The notes: a model not told the origin generated them from the letters alone. Counted from the first letter of the stretch, positions 19,125 through 29,970 are shown. The stretch: DNA of 64,000 bases from Burkholderia sp. BCC1644 (GCF_902833225.1 NZ_CADFEI010000008.1:62001-126000); one strand, 5' to 3'. Numbers and translations: made by a program.

Positions 19125-19475
19125 TCAGCGATGCGCGAGCACGTTGACGAGTTTGCCGAACGGATCGCGCACGTAGAAGCGTCGCACGCCCCACGGCTCG
19201 TCGGCGGGACCGTATTCGACGGGAATGCCGGCCGCACGGACCCGCGCGAGCGCTTCATCGACATCGTCGACCTCGATCGACAGATCGGGCGTCGGCGTGC
19301 CCGATCCGCCCTGCGACGCGAAACTGATCTGCACGTCCATCTGCTCGGCATTGCCGTAGGTCGCGATCCAGCCATGATCCATCAGCAGGTCGAGACCGAA
19401 GAGGTGCCGGTAGAAACGCTTTGCGTCGTCGACCGATCGTGTGTCGATGTTGGCGACGATCCGTTTGACTTTCAT
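19125..19475 (-). CDS. VOC (glyoxalase/bleomycin resistance) family protein
   Basis: The 116-residue protein has paired beta-alpha-beta-beta-beta motifs: MKVKRIVANIDTRSVDDAKR at the start and VRRFYVRDPFGKLVNVLAH at the end, typical of vicinal-oxygen-chelate proteins that bind a metal or act as small-molecule resistance or isomerase proteins. The start is the ATG at 19475. It is the last gene of the methyltransferase-oxygenase-exporter operon (65 bp after the exporter), so it may act on or protect against the product (inference). Confidence 0.82.
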   Translation of the reverse strand: MKVKRIVANIDTRSVDDAKRFYRHLFGLDLLMDHGWIATYGNAEQMDVQISFASQGGSGTPTPDLSIEVDDVDEALARVRAAGIPVEYGPADEPWGVRRFYVRDPFGKLVNVLAHR

Positions 19476-19540
19476 CGGGTTCCTTCGCGAGTCGGGTCGT
19501 CTCGCGACGCTACACCGGAATCGCCCGCGCGACCAGCGCG

Positions 19541-20464
19541 TCAGCGGCCGGCCGCTTCCATCTCCGCGCGCCGCGCCCGCGCGGGCCGCTCGACGTGCTT
19601 GCCGGCCAGCCACACGCCGATCGCGACGACGACGATGCCGAGATAGGTCGTCACCTCGATCCGGTCGCCGAACATCCATGCGGCCCACATCAGCGTCACC
19701 GGCGGTTCGAGATAGACGAGGGTCGCCACGCGCGTCGCGGGCATCCGCTTGAGCAGCGCCCACAGCGACAGGTAGGCGATGAAGGTCGAGAACACCGTCA
19801 GCCACACGACCGACACCCATACGTTCGGCTGCGTCGGCACATGCAGGTTGCCCGTGACGATCCCGCACGCCGCGAACAGCACGAGGCTCACGCATCCTTG
19901 CACGAATAGCGGCAGGAACAGCCCGTCCTCGTTGCTGCGCGCGGCCGTCAGCGCGCGCCGGCGCTGATAGATCGTCGCGATCGACAGCCCCAGCGCGGAC
20001 ACCAGCGGCAGCAGGTACATGACGATCCCGACCGACCCTGCCGGCAGCGCATACTGCCCGCCAATCACGATGCCCACGCCGACGAACCCGACGACGAGCC
20101 CGGCCCACTGGCGCGCCCCGCTGCGCTCGCTGCCTTCGAGCGACGTCATCGCGGCGGTGATGAGCGGCTGCAGCGCCGCGACGATCGCGGCGATGCCCGG
20201 CGGCAGGCCATGCTGAATCGCGATATACACGCAGGTCAGATAGAGAAACTGCGACAGGAAGCCGATCACCGCGTGATAGCGGATTTTTTCGAGCGTCAGC
20301 CGCCCGAGCTGCCGGTTGAGGACGATCGCCAGGCACAGCGTGACGAGCAGGAACCGCCAGAACAGCAGGTTGAATGCGCCGGCCGTTTCCGCGCCGAGCT
20401 TCGCGCCGATGAAACCGGAACTCCACGAAAACACGAAAACGAGCTGAAGCAGGAATAGCTGCAT
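19541..20464 (-). CDS. EamA/DMT family inner-membrane transporter
   Basis: The 307-residue protein has about ten hydrophobic helices in two EamA repeats, starting FVFSWSSGFIGAKLGAETAG and with RWAL/YLSLWALLKRMPATRVA late in the chain. DMT carriers of this type often export amino acids and metabolites. The ATG at 20464 lies 13 bp after the stop of the 2-oxoglutarate oxygenase gene. Export of a methylated or hydroxylated amino-acid-like product is a reasonable inference from the operon. Confidence 0.87.
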   Translation of the reverse strand: MQLFLLQLVFVFSWSSGFIGAKLGAETAGAFNLLFWRFLLVTLCLAIVLNRQLGRLTLEKIRYHAVIGFLSQFLYLTCVYIAIQHGLPPGIAAIVAALQPLITAAMTSLEGSERSGARQWAGLVVGFVGVGIVIGGQYALPAGSVGIVMYLLPLVSALGLSIATIYQRRRALTAARSNEDGLFLPLFVQGCVSLVLFAACGIVTGNLHVPTQPNVWVSVVWLTVFSTFIAYLSLWALLKRMPATRVATLVYLEPPVTLMWAAWMFGDRIEVTTYLGIVVVAIGVWLAGKHVERPARARRAEMEAAGR

Positions 20465-20477
20465 GGAGCGACGGTTC

Positions 20478-21467
20478 TCAGAAGGTGGCCGGGAACAGGC
20501 GCTGGTCGGCCAGATCCTCGGGCCGGATCGGTTCGAGCCCGAGACGGTGATACTGCAGTTCGGCGTCGTCCCTGAGCGCGCGCTGCAGCGCCAGCCAGTT
20601 GACGATCGTGCGCGGAATGCCGTCGTCCGACGCGAGATGCCAGAACCCGTTGTCGTCCTCGCGCGTGTACGGGCAATGAAACGACAGCACCAGCGACATG
20701 CGGCGCCCGGCCTCGACCGGCTCGACACCATGGAACAGCTTGCTGCCGTAGATGAGCAGCGCGTCGCCCGCGGTGTCGAGATTCGCCGTCTTCACATGGC
20801 GCCGTTCCTTGTCGTGACGATCGAACGTCTCCGCAGTCGATTCGTAGAACAGAAAGTTGCCGCCCTCGTAATCGGCGCGATCCGACAGCACGATGTTCAG
20901 CACGAAACTCGTGCCGTCGGTATGCCACATACCGAGCTGTTCCTTGCCGTGGTCGCGCGAGTCCGTCGGATAGTAGTAGTTGAACTGCGAGCGCGCATTG
21001 ACCATCGGATACGGGATCAGCGGCGCACCGGCAAGACGCGACACCCTCATCAGGAATGCGCGGTCGTGCATCATGTCGTCGATGAACCGCGAGCGGTTCG
21101 TCACCGCACGCACGCGCTTCGAGATGATCCAGTTGCTGCTCGACGCGCTGCGCTCCAGCGCGCGGCCGATCTCGCGCAGCGCGCTCACCGCTTCGCTGGA
21201 GAACAGCCCGCGCAGGTGGCACACCGCATTCAGCGAATCCGAGCGCGTGCCGCGCATCGGCACGTCGCGGTAGCCGAGATCGTCGAGGTTGCGGCGATAT
21301 CGCACCTGGTAACCGTCGCGCAGGCAGGCGCTCGTCCAGCGCATCGGTTCCTTCGACGCATCGATCGCGCCTTCGACGTTCACGCCTGCGGACAGCGACG
21401 TCTGCAACGCGAGCCGCACGCGATCGAACCCTCGCGCAAACACCGGCAATGCATTTCCCTTGTTCAT
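20478..21467 (-). CDS. 2-Oxoglutarate/Fe(II)-dependent dioxygenase
   Basis: This 329-residue enzyme has the iron-binding facial triad His182-x-Asp184 (MWHTDGTSF) and His246 (KLFHGVEP). Arg256 in AGRRMSLVLSF probably binds the 2-oxoglutarate carboxylate. The middle segment PYPMVNARSQFNYYYP and the overall layout resemble oxygenases that hydroxylate small natural-product intermediates. It sits between the EgtD-like methyltransferase (29 bp upstream) and the EamA exporter (13 bp downstream), so it probably works on the same small molecule. The substrate is unknown. Confidence 0.85.
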   Translation of the reverse strand: MNKGNALPVFARGFDRVRLALQTSLSAGVNVEGAIDASKEPMRWTSACLRDGYQVRYRRNLDDLGYRDVPMRGTRSDSLNAVCHLRGLFSSEAVSALREIGRALERSASSSNWIISKRVRAVTNRSRFIDDMMHDRAFLMRVSRLAGAPLIPYPMVNARSQFNYYYPTDSRDHGKEQLGMWHTDGTSFVLNIVLSDRADYEGGNFLFYESTAETFDRHDKERRHVKTANLDTAGDALLIYGSKLFHGVEPVEAGRRMSLVLSFHCPYTREDDNGFWHLASDDGIPRTIVNWLALQRALRDDAELQYHRLGLEPIRPEDLADQRLFPATF

Positions 21468-21496
21468 CGCGCGCCTCGCTGTCGACGTATCGGCAT

Positions 21497-22477
21497 TCAG
21501 CCCTTGAACTGCGCAATCTGGTACACGACGCTGCCGTCGCCGCTACGCAGCTCGTCGATCACGCGGCAATTGCCGTGGCTCAGGCGTACGTGGCGGAATT
21601 GCTCCGGCGTGTATTTCAGGCAGACGTTGGTGATCAGATGCCCGTCGGCCCCCGCTTTCGACACCGGTTGCAGCGTGACCGCGACATGAAACTGGTCGCC
21701 GAGCAGATTGAGCCGCACGATCGACACATGATGCTCGCCCTGCGGCTCGAAGCCCTGCTGCCGGCTGACGATCTCGGAGAACCTCACCATGTTCTCGTTC
21801 CGGTAGAAGTTGTAGATGGGCTCTTCGCGCCCCTCCACGAGCAACTGCATCTCCGACACGACGTAGGTCGACTTGCCGCCGAGATTGCGGATGAGCCGGC
21901 CGATCGTCACCGGCAATTCGTTGCCTTCCTGGAACCCGAGCATCGTGATGAACGTCACGTCCTGCCCCAGGTCGATATGGTTCCACTGCACGTTGCGGTA
22001 ATCGTCGGCGATGTAGTTGAAGCAGCCGGGCGTTTTCAGGAACGGCATGATCGCGTGCCGCATCGCGTCTTCCGACGACTCGTTGATGTCGACGGCCGTG
22101 TAACGCAGATGGTCCGGCCCGCCGCCGCTGACGGCCTTCATCAGCTCGGTCGTCTTGACCGGCTCGGGCCCGAGCTCGATGTAATGGACATCGCGGCCGC
22201 GCGACAAGGTGGCCAGCCGCTCGCTCAGATCGCCGATCGCTTCGCGCAACGAACCGTTGCCGTCGCGATCCGCGCACAGCGCCGGGCTTCGTACGCCCAG
22301 CTCGTTCAGGTTGCGCATCAGCGAGAAGACTTCGCGCCCCGCTTCCCTGCGCCGCGCGTCATCGTCAGCGCGATTCAGCGTCGAATACTTTTCGTGATTC
22401 TCGACCGTCCATACCGACTCCGCCTTCAGCTTCCTGTCCCGCACCAATGCATCTACGACAAAATCATTGATCGACAT
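21497..22477 (-). CDS. EgtD-like (histidine N-methyltransferase family) SAM-dependent methyltransferase
   Basis: The 326-residue protein shows the EgtD family layout: SAM-binding loop YIELGPEPVKTTELM (about residues 99-113), the acidic YTAVDINES (Asp130), and TMLGFQEGNELP with the conserved Asn186. The C-terminal part aligns with the substrate-binding segment of EgtD, but the histidine-contacting Glu and Ser of EgtD correspond here to Asn284 and Cys286 (LITNVCLKYT). The enzyme therefore probably methylates an amino group of something other than histidine, or binds it differently. The ATG at 22477 follows GGGGAA. It is the first gene of a four-gene operon with an oxygenase and exporter. Confidence 0.8.
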   Translation of the reverse strand: MSINDFVVDALVRDRKLKAESVWTVENHEKYSTLNRADDDARRREAGREVFSLMRNLNELGVRSPALCADRDGNGSLREAIGDLSERLATLSRGRDVHYIELGPEPVKTTELMKAVSGGGPDHLRYTAVDINESSEDAMRHAIMPFLKTPGCFNYIADDYRNVQWNHIDLGQDVTFITMLGFQEGNELPVTIGRLIRNLGGKSTYVVSEMQLLVEGREEPIYNFYRNENMVRFSEIVSRQQGFEPQGEHHVSIVRLNLLGDQFHVAVTLQPVSKAGADGHLITNVCLKYTPEQFRHVRLSHGNCRVIDELRSGDGSVVYQIAQFKG

Positions 22478-22583
22478 GAATCGTTCCCCGGATGCGTGCA
22501 ACGCCCGACCGGCTGCCTGCCGTTGTCTGCCTGTTGACCCGAGAATATGGGATGCTCAATAATTCCGTCAATCGACATTACCT

Positions 22584-22596
22584 GAATCACTGATTC
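22584..22596. promoter_or_regulatory. Perfect dyad upstream of the LysR gene
   Basis: GAATCA-C-TGATTC is a perfect 6-bp inverted repeat, 15 bp before the LysR start in the 133-bp divergent gap. It could be a binding site of the divergent LysR protein. Confidence 0.35.
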
Positions 22597-22610
22597 GGAA
22601 AAACCAAATC

Positions 22611-23462
22611 ATGCCGCGCACCCTGGACGTCGACCTGCTGCGAACCTTCCACGCCGTCGCGAAGCTCGGCCGCTTCAAGGATGCGGCCGCCCATGTGAAC
22701 CGCAGCCCGTCGTCGGTCACCGCGCAGATTCAGAAGCTCGAGGAAATGGTCGCGCAGCGCCTGTTTACGCGAAACAACCAGGCGGTCGAACTCACGCAGT
22801 ACGGCCACAAGCTGCTGAGCGACACCACCGAGTTCCTGTTGAGCCACGACCGGCTCGTCGAGTCGCTGTCGCCGCAAATGCTGACCGGCAAGCTGCGGCT
22901 CGGCATCCCCGATTCCTACGCGGCGCACTTCATGGCGGAATTCCTGCCGCGTTTCGCCGCCGATCGCCCATTGCTCGAACTGACCGTCGAAGCACGCTCC
23001 AGCGAGGAACTGCAGCTGCTGTTCTCGCGCGGGCAGCTCGACATCACGATCGCCGTCGTGCCGAAGGCGCCGCCGCACGCCGAGCTGCTCAGCAAGACCC
23101 ATCCGGTGTGGGTCGCCGCGCGCACGTTCAAGTTCAATCCCGACGCGCCGCTGCCGATCGCGGTGCAGCTGCAGGGCTGCCCGTACCGCGACACCGCGCT
23201 GAACGCGCTGAAGAAAGCGAAGATCGCGCACCGGATGCTGCTCGAAAGCGCCAGCTCGCCAGCGGTCGAAGCCTGCATCGCGAACGGCCTCGCGGTCGGC
23301 CTGATCGAGCACGATCGCGTGTCGGGCAACCTGACGAGCCACGTCGCCGGGATCGTGCTGCCCGATCTCCCGCCGCACCTCATCACCATCCTGACGGACG
23401 ACAGCAATCGCGCCGCGCTGCATCTGCGCGACGTACTGAAAAGCACGTTCAGGATCGGATAG
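22611..23462 (+). CDS. LysR family regulator of the methyltransferase-oxygenase operon
   Basis: This 283-residue LysR protein begins with the winged helix (LLRTFHAVAKLGRFKDAAAH, then SPSSVTAQIQKLEEMVAQRLF) and a substrate-binding-like effector domain. It is divergent from the EgtD-like gene with 133 bp between starts, so it probably controls the four-gene operon. Convergent livF follows after two hairpins. Confidence 0.88.
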   Translation: MPRTLDVDLLRTFHAVAKLGRFKDAAAHVNRSPSSVTAQIQKLEEMVAQRLFTRNNQAVELTQYGHKLLSDTTEFLLSHDRLVESLSPQMLTGKLRLGIPDSYAAHFMAEFLPRFAADRPLLELTVEARSSEELQLLFSRGQLDITIAVVPKAPPHAELLSKTHPVWVAARTFKFNPDAPLPIAVQLQGCPYRDTALNALKKAKIAHRMLLESASSPAVEACIANGLAVGLIEHDRVSGNLTSHVAGIVLPDLPPHLITILTDDSNRAALHLRDVLKSTFRIG

Positions 23463-23470
23463 GAAAGACC

Positions 23471-23487
23471 AGGCCGGGAACCGGCCT
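23471..23487. terminator. Hairpin after the LysR gene
   Basis: AGGCCGG (23471-23477) pairs with CCGGCCT (23481-23487) around GAA, immediately after the LysR stop. It is a short but very stable stem. Confidence 0.5.
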
Positions 23488-23517
23488 TGCATGCGAAAAC
23501 GTACCGACAAGCAAAGC

Positions 23518-23544
23518 GCCGCCGGCCCGTTGCAGGCCGGCGGC
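23518..23544. terminator. Bidirectional terminator between LysR gene and livF
   Basis: GCCGCCGGCC (23518-23527) and GGCCGGCGGC (23535-23544) form a perfect 10-bp stem with a 7-base loop, 8 bp downstream of the livF stop. Convergent genes on both sides suggest it ends both transcripts. Confidence 0.65.
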
Positions 23545-23552
23545 TGTCGGCA

Positions 23553-24253
<701 letters not shown>

Positions 24254-24254
<1 letters not shown>

Positions 24255-25027
24255 CACTCTTCCCCCAGATACGCCTTGATCACGCGCGGGTCGTTGCGGA
24301 CCGCTTCCGGCGTGCCGATCACGATCGGCCGGCCGTGCTCCATCACGAGGATGCGGTCGGACACGCCCATCACGAGGCTCATGTCGTGTTCGATCAGCAG
24401 CACCGATACGCCGAACTCGCGGCGCAGCTTGTCGATCAGGTGCTGCAGTTCGATCTTTTCCTGCGGGTTGAGGCCGGCCGCCGGCTCGTCGAGCATCAGG
24501 AGGCGCGGCTCGGTGATCATGCAGCGCGCGATCTCCAGACGCCGCTGGTGCCCGTACGACAGCGTGCCGGCCTGACGGTTGGCGACCGACGTCAGCCCCA
24601 TCCGGTCGAGCCACACGGCCGCGCGTTCGAGCGCCTCCTTCTCCGCGTGACGATACGCGGGCGTCGCGAACAGGCCGTGCAGCAGCCCGGCCTTCACCTT
24701 GCGATGCTGCGCGACGAGCAGGTTCTCGACCACCGTCAGCGACTTGAACAGGCGGATGTTCTGGAACGTCCGCACGAGGCCCTTCAATGCGATCTTGTGG
24801 CTCGGCAGCCCGGCGATCTGGTGACCGTCGAGCTCGACCGCGCCGCCGGTCGGCTTGTAGAAGCCGCCGACACAGTTGAACACCGTGGTCTTGCCCGCGC
24901 CGTTCGGCCCGATGATCGCGAACACTTCATCGCGGCGCACGTCGAAATCGATGCCGTCCACCGCGAGCAACCCGCCGAAGCGCATCTGCAGCCCGGCGAC
25001 CTTCAACAGTTCAGCATTCGCGCTCAT
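24254..25027 (-). CDS. livG: Branched-chain amino-acid ABC transporter ATPase LivG
   Basis: The 257-residue ATPase has Walker [10 protein letters not shown], signature [15 protein letters not shown], Walker [14 protein letters not shown] and a conserved switch His in [10 protein letters not shown]. It pairs with LivF to power HAAT import. The ATG at 25027 overlaps the livM stop by four bases (ATGA). A longer in-frame start has no supporting site. Confidence 0.92.
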
Positions 25028-26295
25028 TGGGGCAGCTCCACGTGGGGACGGCTCGCGGGCAGCAGGCCCTGCGGACGCCACATCATCATCAACACCATCA
25101 CGAGACCGAAGATCAGCATCCGGTACTCGGCGAAGCCGCGCGCGACTTCCGGCAGCACGGTCAGCAGGATCGCCGCGAGAATCACGCCGAGCTGCGAGCC
25201 CATCCCGCCGAGCACGACGATCGCGAGGATCAGCGCCGACTCGATGAAGGTGAACGATTCAGGATTCACGAGGCCCTGACGCGCCGCGAAGAACGCGCCG
25301 CCGATACCGGCGAACGCCGCGCCGAGCGTGAACGCCGACAGCTTGATGCGCGTCGGGTTCAGGCCGAGCGAACGGCATGCGATCTCGTCGTCGCGCAGCG
25401 CTTCCCACGCGCGGCCCATCGGCATGCGGATCAGGCGGCTCGTCACGAACAGCGTGAAGCCGACCAGCACCAGCGCGATCAGGTACAGGAAGATCACCAT
25501 GTGCTCGCCGCTGTATTCCAGCCCGATCAGTTCATGGAAGGTCTTCGCGCCTTCGACGCTCGCCGAGCGCGCCATCTCGAAGCCGAACACCGTCGGCTTC
25601 GGAATGCTCGAGATGCCGTCCGGGCCGCCGGTGAGGCTCGTCAGGTTGTTCGCGAGCAGGCGGATGATTTCGCCGAAGCCGAGCGTGACGATCGCGAGAT
25701 AGTCGCCGCGCAGGCGCAGCACCGGGAAGCCGAGCAGGAAGCCGAACGTCGCCGCGGCGATCGCCGCGATCGGCAGGCATTCCCAGAACGACAGTCCGAA
25801 ATACTGGTTCAGCATCGCGTACGTATAGCCGCCGACCGCGTAGAACCCGACATAGCCGAGATCGAGCAGGCCCGCGAAACCGACCACGATGTTCAGCCCG
25901 AGGCCGAGGATCACGTAGATCAGCGCGAGCGTCGCGACGTCCACCGCGCCGCGCGAGCCGAAGAACGGCCACACGAACCCGACCGCGAGCATCACCCAGA
26001 TGATCACGCGCTGCTGCTGCGCGCCCATCGCGGGCACCGCCGGCAGCTTCACAGCCGCTTTCGCGCGCACGAGCCAGGGCTTGAACAACTGGAACAGGAA
26101 CACGGCCGCGACCGCGATCCACACCGGCCGCCAGTGCGGCGTCAGCACGACCTGATAACCGTCGAGCTTCAACTGCAGGCCGAGCACCGGAATCGTGAGG
26201 ATCGCCGTCAGGAACGCGGCGGCCACGGCATTTTTCAGCGCCTGGCCGATCGAAGCGTCGGCGGCCGGGCGGCGAACGGAAATGACTTGACTCAT
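25024..26295 (-). CDS. livM: Branched-chain amino-acid ABC permease LivM
   Basis: This 423-residue membrane protein has the LivM core [20 protein letters not shown] and the coupling segment [20 protein letters not shown] that contacts the ATPases. An N-terminal extension of about 110 residues with extra helices is common in proteobacterial LivM. The start at 26295 lies 11 bp after the livH stop. Confidence 0.92.
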   Translation of the reverse strand: MSQVISVRRPAADASIGQALKNAVAAAFLTAILTIPVLGLQLKLDGYQVVLTPHWRPVWIAVAAVFLFQLFKPWLVRAKAAVKLPAVPAMGAQQQRVIIWVMLAVGFVWPFFGSRGAVDVATLALIYVILGLGLNIVVGFAGLLDLGYVGFYAVGGYTYAMLNQYFGLSFWECLPIAAIAAATFGFLLGFPVLRLRGDYLAIVTLGFGEIIRLLANNLTSLTGGPDGISSIPKPTVFGFEMARSASVEGAKTFHELIGLEYSGEHMVIFLYLIALVLVGFTLFVTSRLIRMPMGRAWEALRDDEIACRSLGLNPTRIKLSAFTLGAAFAGIGGAFFAARQGLVNPESFTFIESALILAIVVLGGMGSQLGVILAAILLTVLPEVARGFAEYRMLIFGLVMVLMMMWRPQGLLPASRPHVELPQ

Positions 26296-26306
26296 CTGCG
26301 TCTCCC

Positions 26307-27233
<927 letters not shown>

Positions 27234-27360
27234 GTGCGGGAAGCTCCCGTTGGCGCTGGGTCGCGTGCCGTCGCCGGATCACGGCGTTCGGCCGCGCGCA
27301 ACGCACGGTGTCGTCTCGGGCCGCCCCTTGGTCGCGCAATGGGCCGATGCGCGACCAATA

Positions 27361-27399
27361 CGCGCCCGCCCCGTCCGGGTCTCGGACAGGGCGGGCGCG
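27361..27399 (-). terminator. GC-rich hairpin between livK and livH
   Basis: CGCGCCCGCCC (27361-27371) and GGGCGGGCGCG (27389-27399) form an 11-bp stem, extended by an inner GTCC/GGAC pair. It lies 18 bp after the livK stop with no T-run. It likely stabilises livK mRNA or partly terminates, giving excess binding protein over the membrane complex. Confidence 0.6.
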
Positions 27400-27416
27400 C
27401 GGGCGGGTACTCCGTA

Positions 27417-28535
27417 TTACTTGGCGGCGGTCTTCGTCGCGTCCTTGTGCCACGTGTAGACGACGAACTTGAACGCCTTCAGGTCGCCCTGTGCGTCATA
27501 CGCGACCTTGCCGATCGGCGTGTCGAACGTCGTCTTGTGCATGTACGCGGCGACCTTCGTCGGGTCGGTCGTCTTCGCGCCCGCGATCGCGTCGGCGATG
27601 ATCTTCACCGCTGCGTACGACGGCATCTGGAACGGGCCGTTCGGGTCGCGCTTCTTGTCCGCGAACGCCTTCACGAGCGCCGCGTTGGCCGGATCGGCCG
27701 AGAAGTCGGCCGGCAGCGTGACGAGCATGCCTTCCGAAGCCGGGCCGGCGATCGCCGTCACGTCCTTGTTGCCCACGCCTTCAGGCCCCATGAACGTGGC
27801 CTTCACGCCCTGCTCGCGCGCCTGGCGCATCAGCAGGCCCATTTCCGGGTGGTAGCCGCCGAAGTAGACGAAATCGACACCTTGCGACTTCAGCTTCGTG
27901 ATGATCGCCGAGTAGTCCGAATCGCCGGCGTTGATGCCTTCGAACAGCACGACCGGGATCTTCGCGGCTTCGAGGTCCTTCTTCACCGACGACGCGATGC
28001 CCTGGCCGTACGACTGCTTGTCGTGCAGGACGGCGACCTTCTTCGGCTTCACGTTGTTGATGATGTAGTGCGCGGCGGCCGGGCCTTGCTGGTCGTCGCG
28101 GCCGATCGTGCGGAAGATGAAGTGGCGCTTCTTGCCTTCGGTCAGCTGCGGCGCGGTGGCCGACGGCGTGACCATCACGATGCCTTCGTTCTCGTAGATG
28201 TCGGAAGCCGGGATCGTCGAACCCGAGCACACGTGACCGATCACGTACTTGATCTTCTGGCTGACGATCTTGTTGGCGACGGCGACGGCCTGCTTCGGTT
28301 CGCACGCGTCGTCCATCATCACGACTTCAAACTTGTTGCCGCCCGCACCGCCAGCTGCGTTGATCTGTTCGATCGCGGTCAGCGCGCCGGCCTTCACCAT
28401 GTCGCCATATTGGGCGACCGAGCCGCTCATCGGACCAGCGATGGCGATCTTCACGGTTTCCGCTTGCGCGGCGGCGGCGCCGGCGGCGAACAGCACGGCG
28501 GCGACGGAAATGGACGTAAGACGGGACAGCGTCAT
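27417..28535 (-). CDS. livK: Branched-chain amino-acid periplasmic binding protein LivK/LivJ
   Basis: This 372-residue exported protein has a signal peptide (hydrophobic LTSISVAAVLFAAGAAAA, cleavage likely after AQA) and a type I periplasmic-binding fold starting TVKIAIAGPMSGSVAQYG. The motifs VIGHVCSGSTIPASDIYENE and VTPSATAPQLTE bind the alpha-amino and carboxyl groups of the ligand in this family. It captures Leu/Ile/Val-like amino acids for LivHMGF. Its AUG follows GGAGCTCCCAG. A consensus-like promoter lies about 280 bp upstream. Confidence 0.93.
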   Translation of the reverse strand: MTLSRLTSISVAAVLFAAGAAAAQAETVKIAIAGPMSGSVAQYGDMVKAGALTAIEQINAAGGAGGNKFEVVMMDDACEPKQAVAVANKIVSQKIKYVIGHVCSGSTIPASDIYENEGIVMVTPSATAPQLTEGKKRHFIFRTIGRDDQQGPAAAHYIINNVKPKKVAVLHDKQSYGQGIASSVKKDLEAAKIPVVLFEGINAGDSDYSAIITKLKSQGVDFVYFGGYHPEMGLLMRQAREQGVKATFMGPEGVGNKDVTAIAGPASEGMLVTLPADFSADPANAALVKAFADKKRDPNGPFQMPSYAAVKIIADAIAGAKTTDPTKVAAYMHKTTFDTPIGKVAYDAQGDLKAFKFVVYTWHKDATKTAAK

Positions 28536-28820
28536 CTGGGAGCTCCTCGATGTTGTTTAGTCATACGGGCAAAGGCGGCATGACTTGCGCAATCGAACAG
28601 CACCCGGGGCGAGGACATGGGACACGCCCGAGACACATAGAAGACGGAACTCCAGCGGAATGTTGCGTAGCGGGGCCCGGCTCTTGCAGTCCCCGAAGGG
28701 GACGTCTGGTTCGGAAAGACATCGTGATGCGTCTTGCATTGCGCAAGCGTTTCGCCTGCCCCGCTTGCCAAATCGCGTGTTCGGAGGGATGGTCCGACAG
28801 CCATTGGCAAGGCAGTCGAA
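28536..28820 (-). promoter_or_regulatory. Long structured 5' leader of livK
   Basis: If transcription starts from the TTGACA/TATAAT pair at 28821-28851, the mRNA has a leader of about 280 nt. It contains the strong hairpin GTCCCC-TTC-GGGGAC (28689-28703) and a longer-range pair TTGGCAAG/CTTGCCAA (28804-28811 with 28764-28771). No leader peptide rich in Leu, Ile or Val was found. Confidence 0.4.
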
Positions 28821-28851
28821 ATTATATGGGCGTTTTTAAATCGTCTGTCAA
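28821..28851 (-). promoter_or_regulatory. Consensus -35 and -10 hexamers upstream of livK
   Basis: On the reverse strand TTGACA (28851-28846) and TATAAT (28826-28821) both match the sigma-70 consensus exactly, although the spacing of 19 bp is longer than optimal. They face livK. Confidence 0.5.
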
Positions 28852-28859
28852 AAATGCCG

Positions 28860-29346
28860 GTCGACCAAGGGAAAACACGTAGGTTTATGTGACGCCCGGG
28901 TGGCGATCGCGGCGCAACCCCGGGAGCGCGAGAACGTTTGCTTCGAGTGCAATTGGGTTGCGATTCGGTGCGGCGATCGGACGAAGTTCCTTGCTGCGTC
29001 TGGGGTTCGGCGATTGAAAATTCCGAGTCACGCGCTTTCGGGCCGCCAAGGGTCCGATCGTTGAAAATCAATCGACTGATGATTATGCGGGCAGGCACCA
29101 ACACGGGGCGCTCCGGCGAGGCGGTAAATCCTTCTGTTTACCAACAGACCTAAACATTCTGAAAGCTGATTGATATTTTCATGAAATAATGCGAACTCGC
29201 TTCTGCAATCCAGCCAGCCTTCCTGCAAGTCGCGCCCGCCGCGCCTCGCAGTCGCTTCAGGCCCGCTTCGACGCCCCTCCGTCGCCCAGCCGCCAGCCAG
29301 TGATCTGCCGTTTTGTTCAATGCACATCACCTGCTTCGGATCGCCC
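28860..29346. other. Intergenic region (487 bp), no gene supported
   Basis: This is the part of the gap beyond the livK promoter and before the next forward gene. Possible frames on either strand lack coding character. A locally AT-rich part at 29130-29200 may hold the promoter of the downstream secreted protein. Confidence 0.35.
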
Positions 29347-29970
29347 ATGAATCACCCCATCCGCTTCTCTTCCGCCGCCGCGCTTGCGTGCGCGCTTTCT
29401 GTTTCTACGGTCCATGCTTCAGGTCGCGATACGCTGATCGATCGGTCGGCCGGCGCCAATGTGTTCCGCTCGGAGCGGCGGGCTGCTGCTCGGGATGACG
29501 GGCATGCGGCGCGAATGAGTCGCCGCCGCGTGCAGTACGCCGCGCCCGTCGAGCGGAGTCCGTTCGATACGCAGGACGAGCGGCCGCTGCGTGCGACAAG
29601 CGATGCGCTTGTGGCATCGCCGCCTTCGTTCAAACACGAACCCGATTTTGCATTGCCGTCGAATCGCGTCGCGCTTGGCGCGGGCGGAAGCGATAGTCTG
29701 GGTCGCGCTGTCCCCGGGTATGAGCAGCGCGAGCAGAACTGGAATGAATACCTGCGCGCGAATGGCTCGCGGCCGGCTGGTAGCGGTGGCTCGTATGCGC
29801 CACAGCGGCCGTATGATGCGCCGCGTGGTCCGCATGCGGCGCCGAATCCGTTCGATCCTTCGGTGCCTCAGCCGGAGACGCGAACGTTCTATGACAACGG
29901 CTCGGGGACGAAGTGCACGGCGACCGGCGGCGCGGGGACATCGCGGTCGTCTTGCAATATCGGCTGGTGA
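29347..29970 (+). CDS. Hypothetical secreted protein
   Basis: The 207-residue product begins with a clear signal peptide (FSSAAALACALSVSTVHA) and continues as a low-complexity, Arg-, Ser-, Gly- and Pro-rich chain with no domain that I recognise. Two cysteines near the C-terminus (TKCTATGGAG, SSCNIGW) could form a disulfide. The ATG at 29347 is preferred over one nine codons upstream because the signal peptide begins there. It is probably periplasmic or outer-envelope associated. No function is proposed. Confidence 0.65.
   Translation: MNHPIRFSSAAALACALSVSTVHASGRDTLIDRSAGANVFRSERRAAARDDGHAARMSRRRVQYAAPVERSPFDTQDERPLRATSDALVASPPSFKHEPDFALPSNRVALGAGGSDSLGRAVPGYEQREQNWNEYLRANGSRPAGSGGSYAPQRPYDAPRGPHAAPNPFDPSVPQPETRTFYDNGSGTKCTATGGAGTSRSSCNIGW

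Noticed and set aside
28550-28882. Possible forward gene of 110 codons opposite the livK leader
   Set aside because: It overlaps the livK promoter and leader on the other strand and has no domain character.
29028-29348. Possible reverse gene of 106 codons upstream of the secreted protein gene
   Set aside because: No start signal and no recognisable features; low-quality composition.
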